Assembly (NCBI GenBank): GCA_958298945.1 | Contig: OY282607.1 | Location: forward strand, 50,755,020 to 50,819,019 | Length of the DNA: 64,000 nucleotides | Reading direction: 5' to 3' | Source: Atherix ibis | Taxonomy: Eukaryota > Arthropoda > Insecta > Diptera > Athericidae | Part shown: positions 9,936 through 22,241 of the stretch, in pieces | Numbering within the stretch: position 1 is the stretch's first letter | Layout of the letters: each line of letters begins with the position of its first letter | Notes under the pieces: model-generated | What the model was told of the DNA's origin: nothing | The model's database searches: none | The model's input: only the letters and a program-made list of their open reading frames with translations | Program-made: the position numbers and the translations under genes

Positions 9936-11024
9936 AAATAAATTTTAAAATTGCATATACACGTATCTCTTAAAACGTAGTCGTGGCCAATATTTACATG
10001 AAATAATCTTTAAAAAGTATATGGCAAGCATTGTTTTATCGATTTAAATAAAAATTGCATAAACTTTAGCAAATTTTTCTGTATTTTTTTGGAAATTTGA
10101 AAACCAAACAGTTAAAAAATCACCCATTATATTTATAAAACATACTAGAATGGCACAAGTAGCTAAATTTGTATTCTACTTTTCAACAAGTTGATTTTTA
10201 ATAATAAAATGGTTGTTCAAGATACATACAATTCTAAATCGAGTTTTTATTTTGTTCAATTATTCAACATTGTACGCAAAATAGCAATAATATGTACAAT
10301 TAATATGGAATTAATAAACGCTTTATTTAAACTAAAAATAGTATAAAAAAACTAACGACCGATGATCAAAACAGGGTGATCGGTTGAATTTCATAATTGC
10401 TCCGTATTGTGATTGATTGGTTGGTTTGGTCTATGACTAAAATAGACTGTGGTTTTGAGTTGTGATAATTAGTTTTGATGTTTAGTTTCTATTTTTTATG
10501 GAACTATTATTAATATTTAATAGTTTTTGTTAATATTTCGGAAAGTTTTCCGGAATATTGGTGAAATAGTTTGTGAATACCTTTTGGAAATAGGTTCCTG
10601 AGATGTTTAAATACTTTTCTTGAATACTTTTAAAAACATTTTTGAATTACTTGGTGAAATATATTTTTTTTTATATACCTTTTTATGTACAATTATTGAA
10701 AGTGGAAGTTTTTAGTGGTAATTGCGTACCAAGATCGGTCTTGGGTACGATACCAAAGTGCACAAGGTAGCGGAACGGCGCCATTTTGGTGTAAGTGTGT
10801 GGAAAGTTGGCGTCGGTTGTCCACGCCCATAGGGCATGTGCCTCTGCTACCCACGAACATTGTAAAAGAGGTGAGCAGTAGAGCGGTGCGAATTACGGTA
10901 ATTTGTTCAAAGCAGAAACAATCTGTTCTTGTCGCGGAGAAGTGGAACAAACAAAATACAGCCGAGATAAAGTCTTCGGAGATAGCTACTCCCCAAGTTA
11001 ATACTATATGTATATAATAATATT
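9816..11024 (+). repeat. Repeat I copy 1 (gypsy 3' end plus unassigned sequence)
   Basis: This stretch is nearly identical to 22242-23420 joined to 30516-30533. It starts within the gypsy integrase end, runs through AT-rich DNA, and ends with a GC-richer segment (10720-11000) before the first R1-tail fragment. The GC-richer part has a near-palindrome at 10727-10749 (GTACCAAGA..TCTTGGGTAC) and open frames on both strands that start at GTG or look non-conserved. I assign no product. Crucially, 11006/11007 corresponds to the position occupied by the Helitron in copy 2. Confidence 0.8.
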
Positions 11025-14000
11025 CGCCTGCACGGGGAAGTCGTGTATTACATTACCCAACTCTTGACTGGGCATGGATGCTTCCGGGCATACTTGCACA
11101 GATTCAAAAGAACTGACTCCCCAAAATGTCATCATTAAGTACAATATATACAGGAAGCTTTTCATGCTCCTAGTCGATTTTGTTTGGCTGCCATTTTGGT
11201 TTGGCTGACACTCGTCTATTGGCATTTGACAGCTGCAAAGAGTTGTCAATATCAATTTATTATAGAGCATCTAACGCCGCAACAACGTGTTGAAATTATT
11301 TTGATGCCACGACTTTGCCAACAAAGAATTCAGTAGAAGCGGACTACTAATTATAGATAATAAATTGAATATTTTCAATAGCGTTACTACGGAAGTGAAT
11401 TTGCAAAATGTTCCTCCAAATCGGTGCAGTGTTTATTTCCATTTAGAAAAAATCAATTATTTTTTTAAATAAATCCTAACAATCTAACCGAAATATTCTG
11501 GCCAAATTTAAATGAAAATTTTGTTACTAATTTGTACTGACAATTTTTCTGATTTTAATACTAAAAACTTATTGTTTTCAATAATTATTCGGTTAATATT
11601 TGAACACTTTATTAAGATTTCTCACAATTGAGCCTTGGAATATTATGGATAATTTAATAATCCACTGTTGGTAGTGAACTCAACAAAACGAACACTCAAC
11701 TTATAGTCCGCTCCAAGAGCGTGTAAGAATGCGAAAGAAGGATTATACTCCGTCCCTTTTCAGGTCATGAACTTTGAAAGTCGCATTCGCAATTTGTGAG
11801 TCAGTAAAGAGACGAGTTGTTCTCATTGTGGTTTCCTCTTTTTTCTCGGCATTTCTTTTTGTGAGAAAACCGCGACCATAGATCAGATTCAACGTGTCAG
11901 TTTAGATTTGTGCTCCGTTTTAGAATTTTTTAAAAATTTTCAATATCACCTTTTGTTAGTTGACATTTGGTTTAAGTGCAATCCAATGGAAATATGAGTC
12001 CAGATTTTTATAAATAAAAATTAGTAAAACTTTTTCCATCCGCAGCACAAGTATTTGTGGAAATCCTCCCCATTCAGACAGTGTTTTGATGAACTGTCGA
12101 TGATCTACGAATCCCTTCCGTCTTCGAGGTAAGTTTCTAATCAATTTACGTGAAATGCCTGTGAAAGTTGACAAAGATTATATACTCATAATTTTAGGAT
12201 TGAATAACTAACTTTTGGGATAAAATCTCAAAATATCTACAATATCGGAGATATATCATATCTATGGCATCATAGCCACCCATTGACATCCTGGCAGGAG
12301 AGGGGAACGCCAACATCGTGGGAAGAAGGAAGAGCGGCGAAAGATCCTCTGCGAAGAGGAGAGACCCGAGAGTCTTCGCCTCTGTCAAGAGAGATGGGAC
12401 AGCTCGACGAAGGGTCGGTGGACTCATCATCGGCTGATCGCAGATGTCACCACATGGGTCACTCGCCTGCACGGGGAAGTCGTGTATTACATTACCCAAC
12501 TCTTGACTGGGCATGGATGCTTCCGGGCATACTTGCACAGATTCAAAAGAACTGACTCCCCAAAATGTCATCATTAAGTACAATATATACAGGAAGCTTT
12601 TCATGCTCCTAGTCGATTTTGTTTGGCTGCCATTTTGGTTTGGCTGACACTCGTCTATTGGCATTTGACAGCTGCAAAGAGTTGTCAATATCAATTTATT
12701 ATAGAGCATCTAACGCCGCAACAACGTGTTGAAATTATTTTGATGCCACGACTTTGCCAACAAAGAATTCAGTAGAAGCGGACTACTAATTATAGATAAT
12801 AAATTGAATATTTTCAATAGCGTTACTACGGAAGTGAATTTGCAAAATGTTCCTCCAAATCGGTGCAGTGTTTATTTCCATTTAGAAAAAATCAATTATT
12901 TTTTTAAATAAATCCTAACAATCTAACCGAAATATTCTGGCCAAATTTAAATGAAAATTTTGTTACTAATTTGTACTGACAATTTTTCTGATTTTAATAC
13001 TAAAAACTTATTGTTTTCAATAATTATTCGGTTAATATTTGAACACTTTATTAAGATTTCTCACAATTGAGCCTTGGAATATTATGGATAATTTAATAAT
13101 CCACTGTTGGTAGTGAACTCAACAAAACGAACACTCAACTTATAGTCCGCTCCAAGAGCGTGTAAGAATGCGAAAGAAGGATTATACTCCGTCCCTTTTC
13201 AGGTCATGAACTTTGAAAGTCGCATTCGCAATTTGTGAGTCAGTAAAGAGACGAGTTGTTCTCATTGTGGTTTCCTCTTTTTTCTCGGCATTTCTTTTTG
13301 TGAGAAAACCGCGACCATAGATCAGATTCAACGTGTCAGTTTAGATTTGTGCTCCGTTTTAGAATTTTTTAAAAATTTTCAATATCACCTTTTGTTAGTT
13401 GACATTTGGTTTAAGTGCAATCCAATGGAAATATGAGTCCAGATTTTTATAAATAAAAATTAGTAAAACTTTTTCCATCCGCAGCACAAGTATTTGTGGA
13501 AATCCTCCCCATTCAGACAGTGTTTTGATGAACTGTCGATGATCTACGAATCCCTTCCGTCTTCGAGGTAAGTTTCTAATCAATTTACGTGAAATGCCTG
13601 TGAAAGTTGACAAAGATTATATACTCATAATTTTAGGATTGAATAACTAACTTTTGGGATAAAATCTCAAAATATCTACAATATCGGAGATATATCATAT
13701 CTATGGCATCATAGCCACCCATTGACATCCTGGCAGGAGAGGGGAACGCCAACATCGTGGGAAGAAGGAAGAGCGGCGAAAGATCCTCTGCGAAGAGGAG
13801 AGACCCGAGAGTCTTCGCCTCTGTCAAGAGAGATGGGACAGCTCGACGAAGGGTCGGTGGACTCATCATCGGCTGATCGCAGATGTCACCACATGGGTCA
13901 CTCGCCTGCACGGGGAAGTCGTGTATTACATTACCCAACTCTTGACTGGGCATGGATGCTTCCGGGCATACTTGCACAGATTCAAGACAACTGACTCCCC

Positions 14001-14275
14001 AAAATGTCATCATTGCCGCGATATGATCGAAGATGCAGAACACGTGTTCTTCCAATGCCCCTTCTACGAGGGGACACGGGTAGAACCGGAGAGAAATCTG
14101 GACCGTTCCATCAGTCCAGAAAACATAGTGGAGTGCATGATGAAGAGCCAATCGGCTTGGAACAGAGAACGAAGAATAGACCGCGAGGCGTCATAACACC
14201 AGGACAGCAGTAACATCAAATAAGAACGCCCCGGCGAAGTAGTATTTAAAAAGAGTGCCGCCGGGGAACCATCAT
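11025..14275 (+). repeat. Tandem array A: R1-clade ORF2 tail fragments, 1439-bp period
   Basis: R1-tail fragments lie at 11025-11136 (partial), 12264-12575 and 13703-14275. The first two end at the same base after TCATCATT and are followed by AAGTA and identical 1127-bp spacers (11137-12263 and 12576-13702), so the period is 1439 bp with almost no divergence. Only the last fragment keeps the full ORF2 end and its 3' UTR. The spacer carries a mariner-like remnant (a frame reading EHLTPQQRVEIIL at about 11264) and no intact gene. The minus-strand frames at 11956-12174 and 13395-13613 are identical repeats of unknown meaning. Confidence 0.85.
13703..14275 (+). pseudogene. R1-clade ORF2 C-terminus and 3' UTR, array A last copy
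   Basis: The coding frame reads ..TKGRWTHHRLIADVT, GEVVYYITQLLTGHGCF, then the HHCC-type cluster C..C.DMIEDAEHVFFQCPF, ending at TAA 14194-14196. This is the typical C-terminal domain of R1-clade ORF2. Upstream RT and endonuclease are absent. The 3' UTR with inverted CCCCGGCG/CGCCGGGG segments follows and is cut near 14275, where the next element begins. A long minus-strand open frame over the same bases is a shadow. Confidence 0.8.
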
Positions 14276-15007
14276 TTTCCCATTCACTTGCGTTCACGAA
14301 TTAAAGTGTGGCAATTAAAAGGGATAAAATCCTTTGAACTTCGTACAACGTTAAAGTCAGGAAAAGAGGCCCCGGAGTAATCCTTAACCAGGAGGATAAA
14401 ACGGAGTTGCAGATCAATCCAGTGGGAATAGTTCATCAACAGCCGCCTGATTTGTCGTCGAAAATACCACAAGTGGCCCCATCCCGAGAAAAAGAATAAA
14501 ATGATTCTTTATCATTTTCTATTATTATTGTAAGTCATTTAATTAGTTTTAAAGTATTGTGAGATTTAAATAAAAACAAATAAAATTTAAAATTATTTGC
14601 ATTAAATAAATAAATAAAGAAAAATAAAATTTTAAAACTAGAAATAAATAGAAAATAATATAATAAAATTTAAAACTATCTTTAATAAATAAATTAATAA
14701 AGTAGAGTAAAATAAAAATAAATACTTTTGAAAAAAAATAAATAAATAAATAATAGATTTCCCTATCAATAATAATAATACTAGATTAGTCTAAAAGAAT
14801 AAAATTTTTTGGTTAAATTCAAAGTTTGTGTGTGTTAAGACACAATATTGAGAATAATATTTTTATGTTAATTAACCAATATTAACTAAATCTAAAATTT
14901 TTTTTTTGGTAAAATTTTGAAATTTTGAAATTTCGAATATTGAAATCTAGTTAGAATTTTTTTTTGTTTTTGATATCTTTCATTGTGATTTTATCTGACT
15001 TGTTAAT
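14276..15007. other. Possible LTR and leader of the following gypsy-type element
   Basis: The R1 tail is cut at about 14275. The next 210 bases are of mixed composition and are followed by TGGCCCCATCCCGAG (about 14474), which could be a tRNA primer binding site after an LTR end. A long AT-rich leader then runs to the gag start at 15008. No second LTR is present in the window, so the LTR assignment cannot be confirmed. Confidence 0.35.
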
Positions 15008-16374
15008 ATGGAGGCCAATACTGGATTACTTCAGCCAGGCAAACTTTCAAATGATACTACTAAAGCTCGACCAAGCACAAGTTCCACAAATAATAAATTC
15101 GATCTTTTCGAATTAAAAACAATAATTTCAGAAATTATGTTGACTAGCGCTAATACTGGTGCATCTGCAAATGACGCTAATACTGGTGCATCTGCGAAGC
15201 AATAAATATTAATCAAGATCAAAATTTAGTGGGTATGGATAAAATCCCAGATGTTGTAAAAAGTTTAAGAGATTTTTCGGGAGAACCTGGTCAGTATGGT
15301 TCTTGGAAAAAGAGTGTCGAGAGAATTCTTAAAATTTACGAGCACTTGAGGGGAACGACAAAATACTACGGTATTTTAAGTGTGATTAGAAACAAAATTA
15401 TTGGCAACGCGGATATTGCTTTAGAATCTTATAACACTCCATTAAATTGGGAAAAAATTTCAAAGTGCCTCAATTTGCATTATGCAGATAAGAGGGATCT
15501 AGGTACTCTTGAATATCAAATGACCACAATCGTTCAAAAAAATTTAACAATACCAGAATTTTACCAGAATGTTTATCAACATTTGTCTTTAATATTAAAT
15601 AAACTTTCTTCAATGGATATGTCAAAAGATTCGTTGAATATCATGACACAGGCTTATCGCGACAAAGCATTGGACACGTTTATAAGAGGGCTGAAAGGGG
15701 ATTTACCTCGACTTTTGAGCGTTAGGGAGCCACACGATTTACCTGAGACTCTCCATTTGTGCTTAAAACTCCAGAATGTCGATTTTCGTATTCAGAACAG
15801 TCATGGAATTCACCCACAGAATAGACCACCGAATATTCGTGATTACCAGCCAGTAGCTCCTTCAATTCCTCCGAAAAGAAACTTTTCTTATGCAAATCAG
15901 ATGCCTAGACAAAACTTTTACCCTAGTCTATTTGACAATCCTCAACCACAGAGACCAAATTTTGTTTTTAGGAATCAATTCCAAGCACAACAAAATAGAA
16001 ATTTTCAGCCACAATTTAACCAATATCAAAACAGATTTCAGCCTAATCCAAGACCAGAGCCAATGGACGTCGATCGTTCCATTCACTCACGAAATGTTAA
16101 CTATCAAAATAGACCACAATTTCTAAATAAAAGACAACCCTCTCATCAAATCGCTCAACCAAATAAATTCCAAAAAATATATTTTTCTGAACAAAACGAA
16201 GTAAATGAAGGACTCGAAAATGAGAATCAGGATCAGCAAACCAACGAATACGTAGAAAACTTTGATCAATCTAACGATCACGCTGAACTTGATTTTCAGA
16301 ATAACCAAGTCGAAGAAGATCCAACAATAGAAAATTCCTTTGAAAATTCTGATGAAATTCATTTTTTAGACTAA
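15008..16374 (+). pseudogene. Ty3/gypsy-type gag, one frameshift
   Basis: ATG 15008 opens a 65-codon frame that ends in a duplicated 27-bp segment (ANTGASA repeated). The main frame (381 codons to 16374) continues in another phase, so one small indel near 15197 separates them. The main frame has a helical capsid-like part (residues 10-185, LRDFSGEP.QYGSW.., FIRGLKGDLPRLL) and then an Asn/Gln/Pro-rich tail with PEPMDVD and FLD at the end. Gag of the 17.6/mdg1-like gypsy lineages looks like this, with no zinc knuckle. It would form the capsid. The family is distinct from the gypsy relic at 8967-9935. Confidence 0.75.
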
Positions 16375-16860
16375 ACTGCTCTTCGCTTCCCTACATCGAA
16401 TATTTGGCGAGGAGCGGCGAAACACTTAAATTTTTAATAGATACAGGATCAAATAAAAAATATATTAAAAAACGATACATTAGAAATCCAATTAAAAATA
16501 TCAAACCTTTCTACGCTACTTCAGTTGGCGGTAAAACTTTAATTACCCATCATTCTTTAGTAAACCTCTTCAACTTTGTACCACAAAAACTCAATTTTTT
16601 TATTTTGCCAACACTCAACTCGTTTGATGGAATTATTGGTAACGATAGTTTGAAAGAACTAGGAGCAGTAATCACACCGACGAAAATTATATGACCATTT
16701 TCTCAGATTTTATGGTACCACTAAAACAACAAATCTCAAATTCAGTAAACACAATTAAAATGAGAGACATTCACATGAGTAACACTCAAAAAATACATTT
16801 AAATAACATAATCCAAAAGTGTCCTAAGTTATTCGCGGACCCCGACGAAAAACTAACCTA
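16370..16860 (+). pseudogene. Ty3/gypsy-type pol start: protease and RT beginning, truncated
   Basis: The pol frame overlaps the gag end in the -1 phase (LNCSSLPYIEYL overlapping FLD-stop), the arrangement expected for -1 frameshifting. The aspartic protease is visible as KFLIDTGSNKKYI and FDGIIGNDSLKELGA. After a frame change at about 16690 comes the pre-RT segment ..CPKLFADPDEKLTY. At 16860 the sequence stops exactly at the TIR of the next element. The rest of pol is not found beyond the other end of that element, so this copy is truncated for good. Confidence 0.77.
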
Positions 16861-16873
16861 CCCAAGTAGCACC
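16861..16873 (+). repeat. Left terminal inverted repeat of the CACTA-like element
   Basis: CCCAAGTAGCACC, preceded by TA. It pairs with the inverse of 22227-22239 with one mismatch. Confidence 0.75.
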
Positions 16874-17870
16874 GCCTGGTTGTAATGACGTCGAGCCGTA
16901 GTCGGTCACATGACTTCAGGTCGGCTGTGCAACGTTGGTACAACATCGCACCAACGTCGAGCCGACCGATTTGGGGAATGATTTTTGGGTCGGTCCGCCG
17001 TCATAATAACTTCCTCTCGACCATTGAAATGACTAAGAAGTGACAAGTGAAAAAAGTTATTTGAGCGTGTTTTTTTTAACTTTTTAGTCGGTTTGCTGTA
17101 ATATTTATTACAATATTGTTAAATTAAGCTACTAAAATAAGTTGCAGTCATGTATTGTTGTCTTCTTTTAATCAACAACATCTGTATATAAAGTCTCTCT
17201 CTAATTTATATTTCTTTCTTTATTAATATTTCTTTTAAATATGAGAATATCGAAATATATTTTCTGGCATATATAGCACTGTAAAACCTAAATTAACAAA
17301 CGAAGAACATTTTTGCTGTGAAATATACCTAAAAATTTACAAATAATTCATTCCCCTCTCAAATAATGCTCGAAATAAATGAAAAATTTATAAAAAAATT
17401 GTAGATGATTTTCATTTTAGCTTAATTTTTTGTTTAAAACTATTTCTAAAATATTTTTGATAGCTTTTTTGGGCAAAAAATGTAGTTTTAATCGTAATTT
17501 TGCCTATTAAAACGACTTTTTTCATATATTTGGTTCTACTTTATTTTTTTAGTTATTGAATTATATGCATTTAAAATGGCGAATTCTATATTGAAACGAA
17601 AAAGTTATTGAATTAACTATCAGATTACAAAAAAGTAACGTGATAGACTTTCTAGTTGTCGTAATAACGGAAAAGTCAGCGTCCCAACTATTTTGACAAT
17701 TAAATTACAAAAAATAAATGTATATGACCATAAAGTTTTGTAACGCACATAAAAGTTAAAATCGCAACCGTATTTTTGACAGTTCGCTTTTGTCAACATC
17801 GTCGCAGTTGTTCAGTTCGTATCGATAGTTTGTGTCTTTAGTTTGTGCTTGTAAAAAGTGATCTGTAAAG

Positions 17871-19228
17871 ATGCCTTTTTCAATTGTACAGACGATCGAA
17901 AAAGGAAAATATTATCTTTCCACAGTGCCACAAATCTGGGTGGATAATGGAATTCTTCATTGGCCTAAATGTAAGGCTAATGCTTTACTAAAACTAAAAA
18001 CTGCAGAAAGCGTGCCAGAATTAAATTGGGATAAATTTCCTTGTGTAGTCAAAATGACTGAAATCGATACAAATGTTAACGGTGTTAGAATGGAAAAACA
18101 AATGCTGGACTATTCCAGTTCTGAATCAGAACAACCAATTGTTTTTACTGATTCAAAGAGGAAAAATATTAAGAAACTCAATAACGATTTATCACAGCTT
18201 GATGATTTAAATGACATGTTCGAAAATGATTATGTTACTCCGTCAAGTATTTCGCCATCACTAGAAACAGAAACAACAGCAGTGCATAATTATAATTCAC
18301 AGGAGCACTCAATACATCACCAAGAACCAAGCAACAGCAGGGAAAATGTTTGTGAACAAGAAAACGCTTCTGTAGCAGCTACTGAAGTAATTTGTGATGT
18401 TACAAATTTGAACAATTTACTCAATATTGATTTCTCATCTTGTAAGTACAGTTAAATTAAAATTTTAAAGTATAGATTTAATTAATATTAACCATTTATG
18501 TATTATGTTTTTTCAGTTGAACAACGTTTAACAAAACTGGAAGTTTTAGGTTCACAAATGAACGCCAAGCTAGATAAAATTCTAGATTTACAAGAAAAAC
18601 GAAACAATCAGGAAATTTGTAATGTAGTTGTTGCTGCTCCCAACATCCTCAAGTCGTTTGCATTTCCTTTAGCTTCAGTTGCCGAAATAACGGAATTGGA
18701 ATGTAAGCTTAATCTTGATGAACATTTCAAAAAAAAACCTGGTAATAATATTGTATTATAAAGTATTATTGTATTATTATTTAAACACAAAATTTTATTA
18801 CAAATATATTTTAGATCACAGAACTTCAAAGGATGCATGGAAGTGGAGGAAATTTAGATGGAAAAAAAGTAGCCTATAAATTGGCGGACTGGCTCTTCAA
18901 TCGAAAAGTTCTCACATCATATACTTGGACAGGATCTTCAAAAAAACAAGCAAAATCTCCATTTGTTGTACTTAAAAATGTCATTGATATGTTTAATCAA
19001 GTTCTAATTTGCGCAGATGCAAAATATAATATGCACATGGTTGAAGACTTTTTCAAAAACCATATTTTAAAGCACAGTGAAAGTCGATGGCAACAGCAAC
19101 AGCCCAATAAATCCAGTGGCAAAAAAGTTCGACGCCAAAATAGCGCCAATAACGAATCGAACGTGACCAAAGAAAAATCGGATTCGTCAATTAGTTCACA
19201 AGCTAGCAACCAGTACGTTGATGTGTGA
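17871..19228 (+). CDS. DUF4806-type protein encoded by the CACTA-like element, three exons
   Basis: Exons inferred by eye are 17871-18441, 18517-18752 and 18815-19228. The first intron has a perfect GTAAGT donor and a TTTTTTCAG acceptor. The second uses GTATTA and TTTTAG and keeps the frame. The N-terminus (MPFSIVQTIEKGKYYLSTVPQIWV, then ILHWPK) is the short domain commonly preceding DUF4806. A low-complexity acidic middle and a coiled-coil-like segment (QRLTKLEVLGSQMNAKLDKI) follow. The C-terminal domain has FAFPL..VAEITELE.KL, then HGSGGNLDGKKVAYKL and SYTWTGSSKKQAKSPF, the DUF4806 pattern. The tail is Gln/Ser/Lys-rich. Function is unproven. By analogy with the second protein of plant En/Spm, it may bind the element's ends. 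No damage is visible. Confidence 0.72.
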
Positions 19229-19449
19229 AATACAAAATAATAAAATTTTTATATTATTATTATTGTAGCAACCTCGATGATGTAAATGTTTAAGAAAAGG
19301 GTGCAATTCATAACCAGACTTAAAAGGAAAAATATTTTTTTGTATGCTTAAATTTTTTGTATGTTGTTTTAAACAATTGAAGTTGTTTTTGTTTTATTAT
19401 ATTTTTATTGAAATACAGAAAATCGAATAATGAAGTAAAAATAATTTTG

Positions 19450-21760
19450 TTACTGATGATTTAAATTATTATCCAGTGTATGTAGTATTGGTATAAACAC
19501 TGTTTTATTTTGATATGGCAAAGCAAATAACTTGCACTTAATCTCCTGAATAGAATATATTGCTGCTGGATGCATATGAGCTGATGATATATAAATATTT
19601 AATCTCGAAGACTTGAAGAGCCTCTCAAAAAAGTCCTTTTTTGTTGTTATAGCTGATCCATATATATGCAACTTATTATTTAAATAGGTAGCATTCTCCA
19701 TGGCTACGATTTCATCTGTGATGGTCATAAACCATTTATCCTTAGTTTCTTTTGTTAAAGTAAATCCATGCGACAGTTGCAGTTCATGAAATATCCGATC
19801 ACACATTGGATGTTGATGTGTCAGTGTAATTTCCTTTCTAGTGATTGGCCAGATAGGTTCTTTTTTCTGCACAAAATTAACCGAAGCACACTCGCTCAAG
19901 CGTTTTGCGATTTGTGCCAAGGGACGATTTCCGGTTCGCATGAGCATTTTTATTTTATAAAGAAGATTTTCGAATGGATATGCACTAATAGATGGTAAAT
20001 ATCCTAATTCTTTTACGTCATCAACTAAATGGCACAGATTGTGCACATTGCTACTAATGGAATCAACACCATATAGTTCAATAAAATTTTCTATATAACT
20101 TGGTAGCAGCACTGCTGCTATATTTAAATACTGTGAATACTCTTTACATGAGCATATAGTGATAGAGCAACATAAGCATAAAAAATGGTAATACGCATCT
20201 ACTGGTAAAAAATCTTTAAGTATTACTGGGCCAACGTATAATAAAAAGTTCCGATATTCTAAACCTTTCCAGAATCTCAAGCTGTCAAGTTTTCGGATAG
20301 CTCGGTGAAGTTCTCTGGGCTTAAACGCGTTAAAACTCTCTAGTTTATCGATATTTCTACTATTTGTCTTGCCGACCACTTCGTCCGGAAATTGAAGCTT
20401 CCGTGAACCCAACCAACAACACATTTTTTCGTGATACCGAGGTCTATCAAATGTAACGAATCAGCAACTGGGAAAGCTTTAATTAGATCAATCGGTAAAT
20501 CTTCTAAAGGTGAAGTTTCTTTATGATGATCTGTATCAATTCTCTGACGAAACGATGCATCTGTTCGATTTGGAAGATGAATTCGGGGAAAGCTCATATG
20601 TCGTCCTTCATTATAATATTCACCAATTGCAATGCATTTTGTGCAGCCATGGTAGTGATTGCTAGAAAGTACACCTAACAAAAAAAAGTATATTTGTTAT
20701 GTGTTCATATAGCATATTTTTGTATAATTCGTTTTGTACCTTTTACGAAGGATCTGGCAGGTGTGTCGCACACAAAACATCTAATTTTTATTTGAATCGG
20801 TTGGCCATTTATGTTTATTCCAGTCTGAAGTAGTGATTTTAGATCTTGGACAAAAGGAGTCAAAAATATTGAACAGTTTAGCGGTTTGCTTTGTCCGCAA
20901 TAAATACCGATTATAATGGGTTTCAAATCTGGCATATTGTCAATTAAACCTAGAATTGGCCATAATTCACACTTAGAGCTCCTGTATACTGGTAAACCAT
21001 CCATATTAAATGTTAACGAAAGGCAATTGGGCAATGTTTCCAGTTGGTGCATTATATTTTCCAACGAATTTTTAAGCCCATTGTGCCAGTACTCTCCCTC
21101 ACCCATTGGTTTTATATTCACTTCCCTCGGAGTTTTTAAAAGCGTTCTGCTGTCCCTCGGTAGATTTTCTACGCCATGCGCGGTCAATAGTTGCATTATT
21201 TCATTAGTTGCACAATGTGTAATTTTGTGTTTAATAATAAATTTTTTAAAATTTTCGATGAAGCTATTGTTCACCTCTTCTTCTTCTATAATACGCTGTT
21301 CTTCTCCAGTTTCCCCATTGATTTCCGCTTCATCAAAAGGTTCCGCACAATATTCAGGAAGCTCATCTTGCAGCTCAATACTGCTTGATGACGATGGGTT
21401 TTCGTGATGGTTAATATTATTTGATGATGATAAATGTAATTGACTTGGTAAGATATTCGTAGATGAATTTAAATTATTTGAAAAAGGCGGAGGTGGCTTG
21501 TTATTGGAAGAAGATTTGATTGCTAATATTCTCACAGAAGGCTTTAAATTAATTGAGGCATTCGGATCTGGAGAAAAATAAAAAATATTAAAATTATCCA
21601 GGAGCTGCATTGTAAATGTTTTGGTTTTACCTGAAGAATTTTTCTGCCCCAATGGTTGATTTAAATAAAACTTAACTTTACGATAATATGATGTCGTATG
21701 TTTGAATCGTTTTATGTTATTTTGAGGGTTTTTTTTATTAGGTGAATTTAACAAATCCAT
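19450..21760 (-). pseudogene. tnp2/CACTA-like transposase, one frameshift
   Basis: ATG is at 21760 on the minus strand. Exon 1 runs to 20740. A 65-bp intron (20739-20675) joins in frame to exon 2, giving CDTPARSFVKG followed by VLSSNHYHGC. Motifs resemble the tnp2-type family: LTFNMDGLPVYRSS, a GQSKPLNCSIFL segment, CDTPARSF, HYHGCTKC, ADSLHLIDLG, the WKGLEYRNFLLY block, and AYPFENLLYKIKMLMR. Candidate catalytic acids are the D of MDG, the D of CDTPA and the E of PFEN. A one-base frame change near 20350 separates the last 300 codons, so this copy is probably inactive. The N-terminus is basic and then Ser/Asn-rich. The total would be about 750 residues. It ends only 220 bases from the convergent DUF4806 gene. 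Confidence 0.72.
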
Positions 21761-22226
21761 TTTTTTAATTTAATTCAATTTTTAATAATAATTAATGTGT
21801 TCTTTGATTCGACAACAAACTATGACAGTTTAAAACAAATTAGTCGTGCAGCGGTTGAACAAATAACTAATTTTTTAGAATCCGACTAAAAAGTTGTTTC
21901 ATAGTCATAAACCAAGAACAGAGTTGCAACAAAGTTAAAAAATAACCAAAATTCGATGGTATAACTTTAACGTCATTATCTGGTCATTTAGACGGCGGCG
22001 ATGTATTTTTAGTCGGGTGTTAGTTTTATACAAGAACAAAAAGTAAAGTGGTAGTTGAAAAATAACGCGAGAATTACTTCGTAACTTTATTGTCGGTCTG
22101 TAGTCCTATCGATAAAAAAGTTATCTATTTTCAATCATTTTCAAAAATTGACAAAAAAGTAATATTTTCGCAAAATCTGACGTCGCTACAATGTCGTAAA
22201 TTAGTAATCTAACTTAGAAGTTATTT

Positions 22227-22239
22227 GGTGCTGCTTGGG
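22227..22239 (-). repeat. Right terminal inverted repeat of the CACTA-like element
   Basis: GGTGCTGCTTGGG, followed by TA. It is the inverse of the left end with one mismatch. Confidence 0.75.
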
Positions 22240-22241
22240 TA

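Larger units (their letters stand above)
16859..22241. mobile_element. CACTA/EnSpm-like DNA transposon with two convergent genes
   Basis: Termini are CCCAAGTAGCACC at 16861 and, read inwards from 22239, CCCAAGCAGCACC (12/13), with TA directly outside each end (16859-16860, 22240-22241). Between them lie a plus-strand three-exon DUF4806-type gene (17871-19228) and a minus-strand tnp2-like transposase (21760-19450), meeting tail to tail. Subterminal regions carry repeated GTCGAGCCG / GACGTCG-type motifs in both orientations, as expected for CACTA-type transposase binding sites. The superfamily assignment rests on the transposase motifs. The outer flanks belong to two different gypsy families, so this may be a recombinant of two copies. 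Confidence 0.75.

Noticed and set aside
10693..11017. Overlapping open frames in both copies of repeat I (10693-11017 and 23107-23425)
   Set aside because: The plus frame starts at GTG. Conservation equals that of the surrounding duplicated DNA and no domain is recognisable.
12194..12709. Long minus-strand open frames over the R1 arrays (also 13633-14151, 30789-31172, 31317-31838, 39038-39481)
   Set aside because: They overlap the plus-strand R1 ORF2 frame, whose motifs (GRWTHHRL, TGHGCF, C..C..H..C) are recognisable. The minus frames stay open because of codon composition.
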